Below, piece by piece: positions 22,226 to 34,980 of a DNA stretch of 64,000 nt (positions within the stretch are counted from its first letter, which is position 1; each line of letters starts with the position of its first letter). The notes below the pieces were generated by a model. The model saw only the letters and a program-made list of their open reading frames with translations. It did not search any database and was not told the DNA's origin. The DNA comes from Przewalskia tangutica (taxonomy: Eukaryota; Streptophyta; Magnoliopsida; Solanales; Solanaceae). The position numbers and the translations under genes are program-made. Location of the stretch: contig CM056726.1 in the NCBI GenBank assembly GCA_029844215.1, positions 77,429,548 through 77,493,547 on the forward strand. Reading direction: 5' to 3'.

Positions 22226-25200
22226 TGTCACGACCCGATCCCGGGCCCGTGACTGGTGCCTTACCCCGGGCACCCTAGTGATACAACATCAGAGAAAATC
22301 AACGGAAATAAAAACTAAAACATGAGACAAGACATAAAGTATGAAACAGGCTAACCAAAACGGTCACCTTCCTGAATGTATACATATATATATCAACCTG
22401 AACAGTTAAATCCTTTTACAAACCCCGCCACAACAAGATTACATGCACTTCTAAGAATGTAACCATAACTATGACGACAGGCCCGCCATACCCTCAATGT
22501 ACAAGTAACTACACCGACAGGGGACTATACCAAAGATAAGCCTCGGAGAAACGGCTTCCCAAAATGCTGAATCGTGATCCTATGGCGAGATCCACAACCG
22601 ATGCATTCTACCGCGGATGAACGCACTTCGGGCGAGGTACAACAGTACCAAGTATGTGAAATCAAAATATCAGAAATGAAATCATAGTAGTCTATATAAA
22701 AGCAGAGACATATATGATAACCAAACTACAATACTTAATATGTAAGCAATACGTCAAGTCGTGACTCACGCCTCAAAGTCATTACTCAAATATAACTATG
22801 GGTCTCACGCCACAACATCAATCATGCCCGTGGAATGCCTTCCTCATCGCCGATCTATGATATAATCACACCAAGAAGTACACATGAACACTAGGTCCCA
22901 CTCAGGTCATAACAACCGTGACGGCAAGTACGGCGCTAACTACCGGATACCAAAGTCGATCATCAATCGACCAAGGCAAGTACGAAGCCAACTACTAGAT
23001 ACCAAGCGTACTAACAATACTATACAACCAAACCACGAAGGCGACACGGCAAGTACGAAGCCGACTACCAGTACCAAGGCCGTGTCACGAAATGACCGGG
23101 CAAGTACGAAGCCGACTACTGTGTACCAAGGCCGTGTCACGAAATGACCGGGACAAGTCTGAAGGCTAACTACAGTACCAAGGTCGTGTCACGAGACTTC
23201 GTCACTAAACCGAACGGGCAAGCGAGGCTAACTACCAGGTACCAAGGCCGAATCAGCCACGAGACGGGGCAAGTACGAAAGCCAACCACCACATACCAAG
23301 GCCGAATCAGTAAAACCTCATAGAGAGCTAGTCCATGGAATAACGCTATCAACAGGAGCGCACCCGTGGAATCCTCCGCGTCACGCTGAGACGCCCAAGT
23401 AAGATCATAACAAATCAACCTACCTCCATCGAGACGCGGTGGTATAGAAATAAAATACTGGCACAACAAGGCTATCACACGCAAACATAGGCAAGTTACA
23501 CACAACTCAAGGTACTTTCATTTTATGTCAACAATACGGGTTTCAAACCCAAAAATAATACCCACTTTCATTCTTTCAAAAAGACCTCTTTTTACGTAAA
23601 AGATACTAATACTCGTAGTATAAAAAAAACACATTTCCTTTACAAACCAAATTACTTTACTTTCGTAAAAACCTTTACAAGACTTTTAAAATCAAGTACT
23701 CTATACTTTTTAAACCAAATGTCTTTCTTTTAAAACAACATCAGGTATACTCTTTAAAACTCAAATACTTACTCTTTTCAAAACAAGTAACCTATACTTA
23801 AATCAAGTTACCATTTTAGAACCAATGATAAAACCATTCTTTTGCTTTCATAAAGTCGTTATAACTAACTTCCCATAAAGTTGTTATAACACTTTATGTT
23901 TTAAACCAATTTAAGACAAAGCCATGTCTCTCTTTTAAACCAAAAACTCTTCAATTCCTCAAGTATCTTTTCTTTTAGAAATCAAGTTCCTTTTAAAGAC
24001 CAAATACCCATTTCTCATAAAAGCGGTTTCACAACTGTTTAACACAAACCAAGTCCTTAATATTTCCTATCAAGTCATTTATAAGTCAAGTCTCTTATCT
24101 TTCAAGATCAAGTCTCTTAACTTCTAAAATCAATAAATCATTTTTTTACCTACATAAAGTCGTTATAACTAACTTCCCATAAAGCTATTATAACACCTTA
24201 TGTTTTAAACGAATTTATTCACTTAGCACATGTACGTCTACCGTACTACATAGTTCACAACAATCATGCTAGAAAAGATAGGAAGAGGTTCACATACCTC
24301 GCGACGATTATCGACAATTAGCAAAATGCTCCAAGTACTACAACCTTGCTAGCCTTTTCCACCCTTCAAGTAGAATACGCTACTCGTAGTACTTCCACCT
24401 ATACTGGCCATAAAAACGTCTATCAGCTTCTAGATCTCTTCGTAGAATATTCTAAATACCAGATTCCTTTATTCTACGTAAAATTCGCAAAGACCTCCCC
24501 CCCGCTATCACATAAATCTCCTCCCCTATCAAGGCCCGCTACCAGGCCAACAACTCTCAGGGGATTACACGTCTAACCGGACGTGTTCAATTCTGCTTCA
24601 CAATAATACTACACGAGTCTACTGTAAGTACAGTCCAATGTAAATACAGTTCAATCCTTTATAATCATCCTTCCAATATAATATACTCAAGTATAACTAC
24701 TACAACATGTAATATCCAATTACAATAGGGGACATAGATTATTACCTCGATAAGCCCAAAATTATCCAAGATTATATGTCGATCCTGAGCAACGCTTAGC
24801 TCCAATTCCTTACGCTCCAACCCGCTCCAAGCGACCCTTAGAAGTTTCTAAACAACTTCTCTTAACACTTCAACCAAGCTTATGAAGGTTTTCTAGGGTT
24901 TCATTTTGCGACTATTGGAATAAAGTATCATTTCCGGGCTCCTAGTATTAAAACAACTTTTGAATACTACTAGGGATACTAGGCCAATGTATTTGGGATT
25001 ATACAACAATACACAAGGTATTTTCTACACAAGAGGGGGGGAGGGACGAAAACACTTCAAAGGGGAGGGAGTATTTGCTTTGGAAAGTATTCAAGTGAGG
25101 GATGAAATTATGCTTCAAGCTAAGGGGGTATTTATAGAAGAATCAAGGGCCAAGATCAATGTAAGTGTATGGTCAAGATTGGGCCATGTGTGTGTGGGTC

Positions 25201-25651
25201 CCACCACACCACATGGCCAACGATTTAGGCATCCAAGTGTCATGGCCATTCGGCCAAGGGGACAAGTGGCTAGCCACTTGTCCCACCAATTTCGGCCCAC
25301 ATGGCCACTCAAGGGGGTGACACGTGTCGCCTCCTTACTGCCCAAAATATTTCGTCTTCCAAAATATCCAAAATACCGAAAATCTCAAAACAAAGCGGCC
25401 CCACAAAATCAGAATTTCTCCCGTGGGCCCCACGTGACCATTTCTGAAAATAAAATCCCAAAATTCTAATATAATCCAAGAAGTCCAAATACCAAATCTG
25501 GGAATCCAATTCCCATTAACGAACCTTTTTCCTTTACAAAAACCGGAAACTTTTCCGTCGAAAAATCACATCTTCCTTTCTTTACAAAATTTTTGGCGTA
25601 TTCTCGTACGCACATCCTCACATATATACCCTAGAACTACGGGGTATAACA
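22226..25651 (-). repeat. Solo LTR S1, TSD CGGAC
   Basis: 3426 bp with complete ends (TGTCACGACCCG to CGGGGTATAACA), no internal domain, and CGGAC on both sides (22221-22225 and 25652-25656). It is a solo LTR left by LTR-LTR recombination, inserted within A's gag. TATAAATA on the minus strand is at 25129-25136, an ACGT palindrome is near 25315-25332, and two copies of the GTTATAAC motif are at 23858-23905 and 24165-24212. Confidence 0.93.
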
Positions 25652-25656
25652 CGGAC

Positions 25657-26165
25657 GAGCACCCACACCCCTTGACAGCTCCCAAGACGCAAACCAGTTC
25701 AACGCAATATCGCGTAACCGGTAAGAAGCTAACACAACTGACTCTGTCTCCGAGGCCCTGAGCACCTGCATAGTCCGATGTAGCTGCCGAACGAACTCTT
25801 GAGGATCATCCTCAGATCTCGAACCATAAAACTCGGGTGGACTACAACCTAGAAAATCCCGAATCCTCAAACCGCTTGGCCGGTTAACTACTGTTCTGTC
25901 GTTTGCCGCCCTACCACTATGCTAGTCAATAGCCCGACCGCTCTCCATAATCTCTAAACTCGCCTCGTCGCGGATCGAGGCTCGGGGACCGGAACCTCTG
26001 GAGCTACTGCCGCTCTCGGCTCCTCTAATACCGCCGGCGTGGCTGGGTTCGCCGAAAAGCCTACTACCTCAGGCATAGTCTGTGCCCGAGTCCTGGTAAC
26101 CCTCTGCGTACCACTAGCGCCTCGCCGCGCTTGCCCTTCTGGGCCCCGCCGCCTCCGCGAGGCAT
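25657..26165 (-). pseudogene. gag: gag of element A, 5' half
   Basis: Starts with ATG at 26165 (conserved N-terminus, though the reading frame shifts early). The frame at 25637-25870 holds the beginning of the capsid domain, with LRASETESVVLASYRLRDIA and NWFASWELSRG, then runs into S1. The N-terminal part (25954-26165) has THE family's QRVTRTRAQ segment. The intact coding sequence would have been about 400 codons as in K. It is broken by S1 and frameshifts. Confidence 0.8.
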
Positions 26166-26352
26166 AATCATACATAAGAAGGGGTCAGAGAGGATTCAAC
26201 CTACTAGGACAGCTCTACTGCACGATCTCCAAGAGAGAAGAATGGAAACCAATCCTAAATATCCTGCAGCCTCCTGATTATAGATGTGGTGCACAACACA
26301 CCGATAATCAAGACTCTACTAGACACGGCTCAGACACTTTCCGAGACTAATC

Positions 26353-26363
26353 GCTCGATACCA
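26353..26363 (-). other. Degenerate primer-binding site, element A
   Basis: Sense TGGTATCGAGC, which is TGGTATCAGAGC minus one base at a CAG. The same one-base loss is seen in C (48068-48078). It may be a sequence artefact. Confidence 0.7.
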
Positions 26364-26367
26364 CTTT

Positions 26368-27338
26368 TTCACGACCGACCTCGAGCTCGCATCGTGCCCT
26401 AACTGGGCACCCTTACGTAAACATCGAGATAATCACGAACATACATGAAACTTATAAAATAAAACAATGTAAAACAACAAAGTTAGCCGATAGTGGCTAC
26501 CTTCCCCGACATATATATATACAACCGAAAGCGGTTGCCTCCTTTCCTTTACAAACCGACCCACAATATGTGACTACAGCACTTCTAAGAGTTTTAACAT
26601 AACAATCGTGGTGACAGGCCCCGCCATACCCTGAATATACATGAATCTACAACCTCGGGAAAACCGTACAAGAGATAAGCCTCCGAGCAAATGGAGCTTT
26701 TTCCCAAAATCGAATCGAGATCCTAAGAGCAAGGATCACCAACCTGGTACCTAAAACTGCGGCATTTAACGCAGCTTCAAGGGGGTCGATAACAAAAATT
26801 TAATATGGAACATAAATAAAGTACAGTAAACAGATCATAACTGTACAAAAGAATGACAGGGCAAGTATAAAAGAAGTACATACCAGATCCTGCCGTGTCA
26901 TTATCACTTATGAACATAATCGTACCTTATCATCTTTTCCCATTTTCAATAAAGGTTATAGTCACATTCTCACGTACATGATTAGGAAAAATCATTAAGT
27001 TCATTACCATATAACTTACTTATCTTTCATAACATAATCCGGCCCTTTATGGAGGGACGCATATACTACCCGGCCCAATCTAGGACGCGATCAAGTCACA
27101 CAAATATCAAAGCGTGCCCGTGGAATCCTCCATCACTGCCCACAGCTATAAGTGTAAAATATGACCATGTGACGCGCCCGTGGCATCCCACCTCACTGTC
27201 GGCGTACATATACACAACATATATATATATATCTCCTGCCCGTGGAATCCCACATCACTGCCGACAGCCGTAGGTGTAACATATAACCATGTGTCGCGCC
27301 CGTGGCATCCCACCTCACTGTCGGCGTACACATATACA

Positions 27339-27433
<95 letters not shown>

Positions 27434-30423
27434 GTGGCGCATGCCCCTAATCCCACATCGTATAAGCATGGCCATAACATGCCCTCGATCCTCATCGTGA
27501 GTGCAGTCTTCGCCGAGCTAGCCCGTGGAGTAATAATATAATATACCCCTAATCCTCATCGCTGGTACATGTCTTCACGGGAGCTAGCCCATGGAGTAAA
27601 ATATAACATGGTCGCATGCCCGAATCCCACATCGTATAAGCATGGCCATGGAGTAATAAAACGCGCGCATCTAACCCGCGTCTCCGCCGCATGCCGGCAT
27701 CCCTCGTCGTATAAGCATGGCCAAGATCAATCACAATGGAAGCATACCCGTGGAATCCCCGCCACCGCTTGACGTCGATAAAATGTCCGGCATCTAACCC
27801 GCATCTCGGTCACATGCCCGAATCCCACATCATATAAGCGTGTCCAAGGATCAATCATGATGGAAGCATACCCGTGGAATCCCACATCACCGCTGTGACG
27901 CCCAAGTAAACTTATAACAAGACAGTCGGCCCTCCAACTGAGAGTCACGACAACGTAACATATAATACTTGCACTTAAAGCTATCACAAGCAAACACATG
28001 CAAGTTCATTAAACCTTTAGACTTCCATTTTTTTAAACTCATGGCACTTCCGTTTCACACATAAAAATCCGGGAATTTAACCCCAAGTACTACCTGCTTA
28101 CATTCTTTTCAAAAGATTCCTTCTTCATATAGAACCCCAAGATACTAACACCCGTAGTATCAAGGCTTGTGTACATTTCACATAAGTGACTATACTTTAG
28201 AAATACATTTCTCGGCTTCTAAATCAAGTGACCCTTACCTTAAAGCTTTAAGCAAGTGATACCCTTAAATCAAATTGCCCTTCCTTAATTCAAGTTATTT
28301 CTTTGATTACTTTATTAGAGAAAATCATTCTCTTAACCTTCCATAAAGCCGTTATAACCAACTTCCCATAAAGCCGTTATAACCCTTTATGGTTTTAGAC
28401 AAACCCATTCCTGTTATAACCAAGAGACTTATACTTTTTTAAAACCAAGTATTATATATTTTCAAATCAATTCTCTTAACTTTCAAAGTACCATTAGTCT
28501 CTTTACCTTTAGAAATCAAGTGACTCCTTTTATTATAAAACCTTAGGCAACTCATGCCTTAAAATCAAGTTGTCTTTTCACTAAAAGCAAGTCATTTATC
28601 TTTCCATAAAGAAAATATAACCAACTTCCCATAAAGTCGTTATATTCACTTTATACCTTAGCCAAAATATAATTTCCTATCCAAGGGACTTATACGTTTA
28701 AAACGGAACAAGTATCACATACTTTAAAACTCTTCAAGTCCCTTAACTTAATAAAACTTAAGACATCCTTTATTCTTTCAAAGAAGTGAGTTAATCTCCT
28801 AACTCACCCGACTAGGCTATTCATAAAACTAGTAAAGGATATCAAGGTGTTGTACGCTCACCGCACTACATACGTGCAACTAGTCATGCTCAAAAGATAG
28901 GAAAAGTTCTACATAGAGTAAATCACACAACTACCTCTTAACTTCTAAGAGTAGAAGGAAACATGAAATGATACCACAGGTATATTCCATACATAGAATC
29001 ATGCCAAAGGAAGGAAGAGGTTCACATACCTCGCGACGATTATCGACAAGTAGCAAAATGCTCCAAAGTACTTCAACCTTGATAGCTATTCCATCCTTCA
29101 AGTAGGATACGCTATACTTAGTACTTCAACCTATAATGGTCACAATACGTCCATTAATCTCTTACTTCAAACGTAGAATATTCTAAGTGCTAAGTCACTA
29201 AATTCTACGGAAAATCGGACAGCACCTCCTTTGTTTCTACTTACTTTGCCACCTTTCTCAAGGCCGAATACAATAACCAAACACGCCACATTTAAGGCCC
29301 AGACAATGCAATCAACAATAGGGGATTACACGCCTACTAGGCGTGTAAAATTCACCACAATAGATATCAAACTAACACAACTACTAGTCCAATTTCGGCC
29401 ATATTGAGTACCACAATACCAATTCTTATCCAATTTCCATTTCAATCCAAATTGTTAGCATAACATGATATCAAGTCGCAATCGATTATAACTACTATAA
29501 TCTTCAAGTAAGTAACATGCGACGATTTCTAATAAACGACCAATTAGTAATCCAACTTCAAGTGGCTAATATAACATTTCGGATTTAAGCTACAAGCAAT
29601 CCATAATACTTATGAACTTCAACATATCAACTTCATGCTAGCAACATGTAAAGCTAACAACAACAATATATATATAATCTTGTAACACTATTAAGAGACA
29701 AGATTATACCTCAACGAATCTCAATCCAACTCCAAATCCGAATTTGCTCCTTAGCAACTTAGAGCCTCTTCAAGACGCTTCAATCCGCTAGTTGAGACCC
29801 TTAGAACAACACCAACAAACTTCCTTCAAATCTCCAAACAAAACCTAGAAAGACAACTAGGTTTTCGCTTTGCGACTAACCCGAAAACTCTCTTTTTCCG
29901 GGGTTTTTCTATTGAGATACACTTACAATACTCTCATGAACCTTGGTTTAAAGTGTGGAGTTAAATGGATAACAAACAAAAAAAAATTGTTGTAGAGAGG
30001 GGCAAACCCGAGAGCTAAGCTCTTGTGCTCTTCAATCTTCTTGAAAATTTTCTAAGTGTTGGGCTCACTCTTGCTACTAGTATTAAATAGCACATTTGAG
30101 GGTCAAGATGCAAACAAATGGGTGGTTTGGATGAGGCCTTATTAAATATCAAGCTTGTGGACCCATTGACCAAGTCAATTATCTCAAGCTCTACTACTTG
30201 CAAGACTTGTCTTCCTAACAAGGGTCAAATGACCCTTGTGCCCTTGTGATTTCGTCCAAGACCTCAATGAGGGGGGTGACACGTGTTGCCCTCCCATTCG
30301 TCACAATATTACGTTTTCCGACAATTCCATAATTCCGATAAATTTTTACAAGTCTCAATTCTTAACACTTGTGAGTTCTTACGTACGTTCTTAAAGCAAG
30401 TCATGTAAATACAGGGTGTAACA
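26368..30423 (-). repeat. 5' LTR of element A
   Basis: About 4056 bp. Its first 1.5 kb differs from the left LTR mainly at CTG/CAG sites (for example CATCAGAG becomes CATCGAG), while the last 2 kb is nearly identical to it. It contains the 85-bp TA run and the 0.8-kb stretch missing from the left LTR. It ends GGGTGTAACA. Confidence 0.88.
27347..27431. repeat. (TA)n microsatellite, about 85 bp
   Basis: Uninterrupted alternating A and T. The matching sites are about 23 bp in A's other LTR (18917-18939) and about 27 bp in E (53237-53263), so the run has expanded in this copy. Overlapping ORFs encode only alternating isoleucine and tyrosine. Confidence 0.95.
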
Positions 30424-30428
30424 GGGGG

Positions 30429-30523
30429 GGAGCTTTGGACGAGATCTTTCTCAAAGGGGGAGGGAGTTTTGAGACTTGGAAAATGTTTAAGTGGATGAAG
30501 AATAAGTCTTGCACAAAGGGGTA
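30429..30523 (-). repeat. 5' LTR of element B, segment 2
   Basis: 95 bp of B's LTR stranded between A and C. It matches 11913-12005 in B's other LTR, ending just before the TATA box. GGGTA at its end is the target duplication of C. Confidence 0.85.
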
Positions 30524-31144
30524 TGTCACGACCCGACCCCGGGCCGCGACTGGTGCCCTACCTAGGCACCCCGTTCAGGTATACATCAGAGAATAGCAGC
30601 GGAACATACACAACATAACCACATGTGTAAACAATATAACAACACAGGCTAGCCGATAAGGCCGCCTTCCATAATATAAACAAAGTCAAAAGTACAACTT
30701 TACAACTCAGTTCTTATAGCCCAACCACATATGTGAATACAGACCTCTAGGAATAACAACTGTGGCGGGACAGGGCCCCGCCATACCCCTGAATGTACAT
30801 AAATCTACAACATCAGGGAAAGACTGTACCAAAAGAAAGACAAGCCTCCGGAGAATGGAGCTTCCGTCGTCTGATAAGCGATCCTAAGAGTGGGAATCCG
30901 CCACCGCTACTCCTTCCTCGCGGCGTTAACGCAGCCTCGAGGAAGGGGGTCAGTACACAATATGTACTAAGTATGTAAAACTGGAAAGTACTGTAATTAC
31001 AACATAAGTTTAAAACAAAGCCGAGACATGTATGATAAATGTAATTACGATACGTTGTCTTACTAACAATGAGAGTAAATCAAAGGGATACGTCTAACAT
31101 CACAATAGAGACTCGATCAAATCATGGGTAGCGAACCCATAGAA

Positions 31145-31375
31145 ACAGGTGGTATAACGTCTTAGGGTTCTTACCCCTCATTTATACTCTTACCCTGAAG
31201 CAGGTGGTATAACGTCTTGGGGGGGTTGCCCCTCATTTATACTCTTACCCTGGGAAAGGTAATAAAACAGGTGGTATAACGTCTTGGGGGTTTACCCCTC
31301 ATTTATACTCTTATCCTGGAGAAGGTGGTATAGCGTCTTGGGGGTTTACCCCTCACTTATACTCTTATCCTATCT
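31145..31375. repeat. Four-unit tandem repeat in C LTR
   Basis: Units of about 57-63 bp containing AGGTGGTATAACGTCTTGGG and CCCCTCATTTATACTCTTA. The other LTR has the array at 48710-48905, cut short by its deletion. Confidence 0.9.
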
Positions 31376-32249
31376 CAACCGGCCATCATACAATAAATAG
31401 CAAGTTAGAAATCCCCCTAACTTCTTATTAGTCTTATTCGTCTACACTCTCATTTTAGTTTACTTAAGGCACTAACAGGTCTTTTATAAGAATCCGGGAA
31501 TTTAACCCAAAGTACCATGTACTTCTACTCTTTAAAAACAAATGACTCTTTTTAGTAGAAAGCTTCCAAGACACTATTAACCATAGTATCAAGTCCAAGT
31601 TACATTTCAAGGCAAGTCACAATACCTTTAGAATTAAAGTAGGTTTCTAAATCAAGTGACTCCTTTTCTTATTAAAACCTTAGGAAATTGATACCTTAAA
31701 ATCAATTTGCCTTTCATTAACACAAGCCATTTACCTTTGCATAAAGTCAATATAACCAACTCCCCATAAAGTCGTTATATTCACTTTATACCTTAGTCAA
31801 GTACATTTTCCTATCCAAGGGACTTATACGATTAAAACGACACAAGTATCACATACTTTAAATCCCTTCAAGTCCCTTAACTTTACTAAGACTTAAGACA
31901 TCCTTAATATTTTCAAAGAAGTGAGTTAACTTCCTAACTCACCCGACTTGGCTTTTTATAAGGCTAGTAAGGAATGTCAAAGTCTTGTACGTCTACCGTA
32001 CTATATACGCGAAACTAGTCATGCTCAAAAGATAGGAAAAAGTTCTACATACCTCGTCGGGTCAAACCACTTGCCAAGTACAAAGTCCCGCCCGTAGTAT
32101 GTCAACCTATAATATTCACAATACGTCTATTAAAGCCTTACTTCAATCGTAGAATATTATAAGTGTTAAGTCTCTATATTCTACGGAAAATCGGACAGCA
32201 CCTCCTTTGTTTTTACTTACTTTGCCACCTTTTTCAAGGCCGAAATACA

Positions 32250-32363
32250 ATAACCAAACAGCCCCAATTGGCTCACAACAATATAGAAGGTAGTCCAATA
32301 CAAATGAATAACCAAACAGCCCCAATTGGCTCACAATTTAGAAGGTAGTCCAATACAAATGAA
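32250..32363. repeat. Two-unit 58-bp tandem duplication in C LTR
   Basis: Two copies of a unit containing ACAGCCCCAATTGGCTCACA and AGAAGGTAGTCCAATACAAA. The same duplication is at 49299-49412 in the other LTR, so it predates the insertion of C. Confidence 0.88.
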
Positions 32364-33419
32364 TAACAAACTAATACAAACTACAAGTCCAAATTCGGCC
32401 ACCTTGAGTTCAACAATACCAATTCTTATCCAATTTCTATTTCAATCCAAATTGGTAGCATAACATGATATCAAGTCACATTTGATTATAATAACCATAA
32501 TCTTTAAGTAAGTAACATGCGACGATTTCTAAAAACGGCCAATTAGTAATCCAATTTTCAAGTGGCTTGTATAACATTTCGGATTTAGCTACAAGCAATC
32601 CATAATACTTATAACTTCAACATATCAACTTCATGCTAGCAACAAGTAAAGCTAACAACAACAATATAAATATATAATCTTGTAACACCTTTAAAAGACA
32701 AGATTATACCTTAACGATTTTTAATCCAATTCCAAATCCGAAGTCGCTCCTAGTAGTTTAGAGCCTCTCCAAGACACTTCAATCCGCTTGTTGAGACCCT
32801 TAGAACAACACCAACAATTATCCTTCAAAACTCCAAACAAAACCTAGAAAGACCACTAGGTTTTCGTTTTGCGACTAACCCGTAAACTCTCTTTTTCCAA
32901 GACTTTTCTATTGAGATGTGTTTACAATACACCTAAGAACCTTGGTTTAAAGTGTGGAATCAAAAGGACAAGAAACGAAATTTTTTTCTTCTTTCTTGTG
33001 GTGAACCCGAGACCTCCAATGAGTTCTTCAAAGTTTTGTGTGAAATTTCTCTAAGTGTTGGATCTCTCTAGCACTACTAGTATTATAAAGAGCAATGGAT
33101 GGTCAAGATACAACCAATTGGGTGGCTAGGATGAGCTCTAGTTAAATATCAAGACTAAAGTGGGGCCTTTGACTTAGTCAAGGAACTCAAGCTACACTTG
33201 CAAGACTTTTAGTCATCCAAGACTATGGTCAAATGACCATTTAGGCCATGCCAATTCGACCAAGGCATCATAAAGGGGGGGGTGACACATGTCGCCCTCC
33301 CATTCGTCACAATAAAACGTTTTCCGAAAAAATTCCATAATTCCGTTAAATTTTTACAAGTCTCAAATCTTAACACTTGTGAGTTCTTAAAACATGTCCT
33401 GTAATTACGGGGTGTAACA

Positions 33420-33455
33420 TTCTTCCCCCCTTAGAAACATTCGTCCCCGAATGTT
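33420..33455 (-). promoter_or_regulatory. Polypurine tract and hairpin, element C
   Basis: Sense AAGGGGGGAAGAA (33420-33432) next to the LTR, and hairpin AACATTCG/CGAATGTT with a 4-nt loop (33436-33455). The gag-pol element therefore shares this structure with the gag-only ones. Confidence 0.82.
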
Positions 33456-33492
33456 CTTTCGGAGTCAAACTTAATTAGCGACATAGTTCCTT

Positions 33493-34494
33493 TCACAACC
33501 CCGACATACCAAAAATGCCACACATGGCCACATAATAGCATTTAAGCAAAAGAGATACTTCAATTAAAGCTTGACAAGTAAGGGAAGATGAATTACCTGA
33601 AGGTATAGGAAATAAGTGAGGATACTTCCTCAACATGTCCTCCTCCGCCTCCCAAGTCATCTCCTCTCGGTTATCATTCCTCCACAGGACTTTGACGGAA
33701 GCTACATCCTTGGTCCGCAGTCGCCTGACCTGGCGATCGAGTATCGCTATGGGACTCTCCTCATACGATAACCCCTCTGTTACCTGGACCTCACTAGTAG
33801 GAAAAACTCTCGCTGGATCACCGATACACTTCCGCAACATAGAAACATGGAAGACCGGATGTACCGCCTCTAACTCTGATGGCAGATCCAACTCGTAGGC
33901 AACCTTGCCCACTCTACGAACGATCTGGTAGGGCCCAATGTACCTTGGGCTGAGTTTCCCCTTCTTACCGAATCTCATCACCCCCTTCATGGGTGACACC
34001 TTCAAGAAGACCCAATCGTCTACCTGAAACTCCAAATGCCGACGCCGATTATCCGCATAAGACTTCTGCCGACTCTGAGCTGCTAACAGTCTCTCCTGGA
34101 TAAGCTTCACCTTATCCACAGCCTGCTGTACCAAGTCTGGGCCAACTAATTGTACCTCGCCCACGTCGAACCAACCAATCGGCGATCTACATTTCCGCCC
34201 ATATAAAGCCTCGTATGGCGCCATCTGTATACTGGAATGGTAGCTGTTATTATAAGCAAACTCCACAAGAGGCAAATGGTCCTCCCAGCTACCACTGAAA
34301 TCAATCACGCAGGCTCGCAGCATATCCTCAAGTGTCTGGATAGTACGCTCTGCCTGCCCATCAGTCTGAGGATGAAATGATGTACTAAGACTCACCTGTG
34401 TCCCAAGACCATTCTGGAAAGATCTCCAGAAGTTAGCTGTAAACTGGGCTCCCCTATCAGATATAATCAACACCGGGACACCGTGCAGTCTCAC
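33493..34494 (-). CDS. pol: Integrase, catalytic core to chromodomain-like tail (element C pol, open segment)
   Basis: A 333-codon open segment of pol. Residues 12-18 are SDRGAQF, with the second catalytic aspartate; residues about 45-57 are HPQTDGQAERTIQ, with the catalytic glutamate. YNNSYHSSI and EALYGRKCRSP follow. A GPY/F module (RYIGPYQIVRRVG) lies near residue 187, then the HPVFHVSMLRKC linker. A chromodomain-like end (KVLWRND...TWEAEEDM...YPHLF) covers roughly residues 265-300. Integrase inserts the DNA copy. In chromoviruses the tail is thought to direct insertion to heterochromatin, which agrees with the self-nesting here. The first catalytic aspartate lies in the neighbouring segment, separated by a break near 34495-34524. 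The annotated start is just the first methionine after that break. Confidence 0.9.
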   Translation of the reverse strand: MRLHGVPVLIISDRGAQFTANFWRSFQNGLGTQVSLSTSFHPQTDGQAERTIQTLEDMLRACVIDFSGSWEDHLPLVEFAYNNSYHSSIQMAPYEALYGRKCRSPIGWFDVGEVQLVGPDLVQQAVDKVKLIQERLLAAQSRQKSYADNRRRHLEFQVDDWVFLKVSPMKGVMRFGKKGKLSPRYIGPYQIVRRVGKVAYELDLPSELEAVHPVFHVSMLRKCIGDPARVFPTSEVQVTEGLSYEESPIAILDRQVRRLRTKDVASVKVLWRNDNREEMTWEAEEDMLRKYPHLFPIPSGNSSSLTCQALIEVSLLLKCYYVAMCGIFGMSGL

Positions 34495-34524
34495 AATCTC
34501 TCTGATGTACAGTATGGCATAGTC

Positions 34525-34980
34525 TCACCAAAACGCTGGCCCGATCGGAAGGAAATGGGCTGATTTCGTCAGCCTGTCAACAATAACCCAAATGGAGTCG
34601 TACTTCCTCTGAGTACGAGGTAACCCTGTAATGAAGTCCATGTTGATCACCTCCCACTTCCAAGTCAGAATCGCAATAGCCTGCAATAATCCACTGGGCC
34701 TCTGGTGCTCGACCTTGACCTGCTGGCAATTAGGACACTGTGCAACAAAACCTGCCACGTCCCTCTTCAGGCCATCCCACCAATACAAACATCTGAGGTC
34801 ATGGTACATCTTGGTCGACCCCGGATGAATAGAATAACGAGCACTGTGTGCCTCCCTGAATCTGCCGTCGAGTCCCGCCACATCGGAACACACAATCGCC
34901 TCAAATCTCGACCCCATCAGCGCTACCTCGAATAGACTCTTCTCCTCCCGAAGAGCCGCATCTCGATACCGTACCAACAT
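34525..34980 (-). pseudogene. pol: Integrase N-terminal part and end of RNase H linker (element C)
   Basis: Contains the HHCC zinc-binding region (H-P-G-S-T-K then CPNCQQVKVEHQRP) and the start of the catalytic core, with the first aspartate in NMDFITGLPR followed by DSIWVIVDRLTKSAHFLP. It ends at a stop after FLPIGP, where sister integrases continue into the core, so a small indel near 34520 separates it from the downstream segment. Confidence 0.85.

Larger units (their letters stand above)
17923..30423 (-). mobile_element. Element A: gag-only LTR retrotransposon, minus strand, TSD GGGGG
   Basis: Left (3') LTR 17923-21155, internal 21156-26367, right (5') LTR 26368-30423, lying inside B's 5' LTR with GGGGG on both sides (17918-17922 and 30424-30428). 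The internal region, after removing solo LTR S1, is about 1.8 kb and holds only gag plus a 3' UTR of about 0.3 kb. No protease, reverse transcriptase or integrase sequence is present. It is a non-autonomous element of the same family as E. Confidence 0.9.
30524..33419 (-). repeat. 3' LTR of element C
   Basis: 2896 bp, TGTCACGACCCG to CGGGGTGTAACA. It holds about 510 bp (about 31347-31857) absent from the other LTR; apart from that the two are nearly identical. It carries the four-unit repeat at 31145-31375 and a two-unit repeat at 32250-32363. Confidence 0.92.

Noticed and set aside
27146..27500. Isoleucine/tyrosine-rich ORFs on both strands
   Set aside because: They are translations of the (TA)n run and its flanks; no conserved frame in the other LTR copies.
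33635..33898. Plus-strand ORFs over C pol (33635-33898, 35013-35354)
   Set aside because: Antisense shadows of the integrase and RNase H frames.
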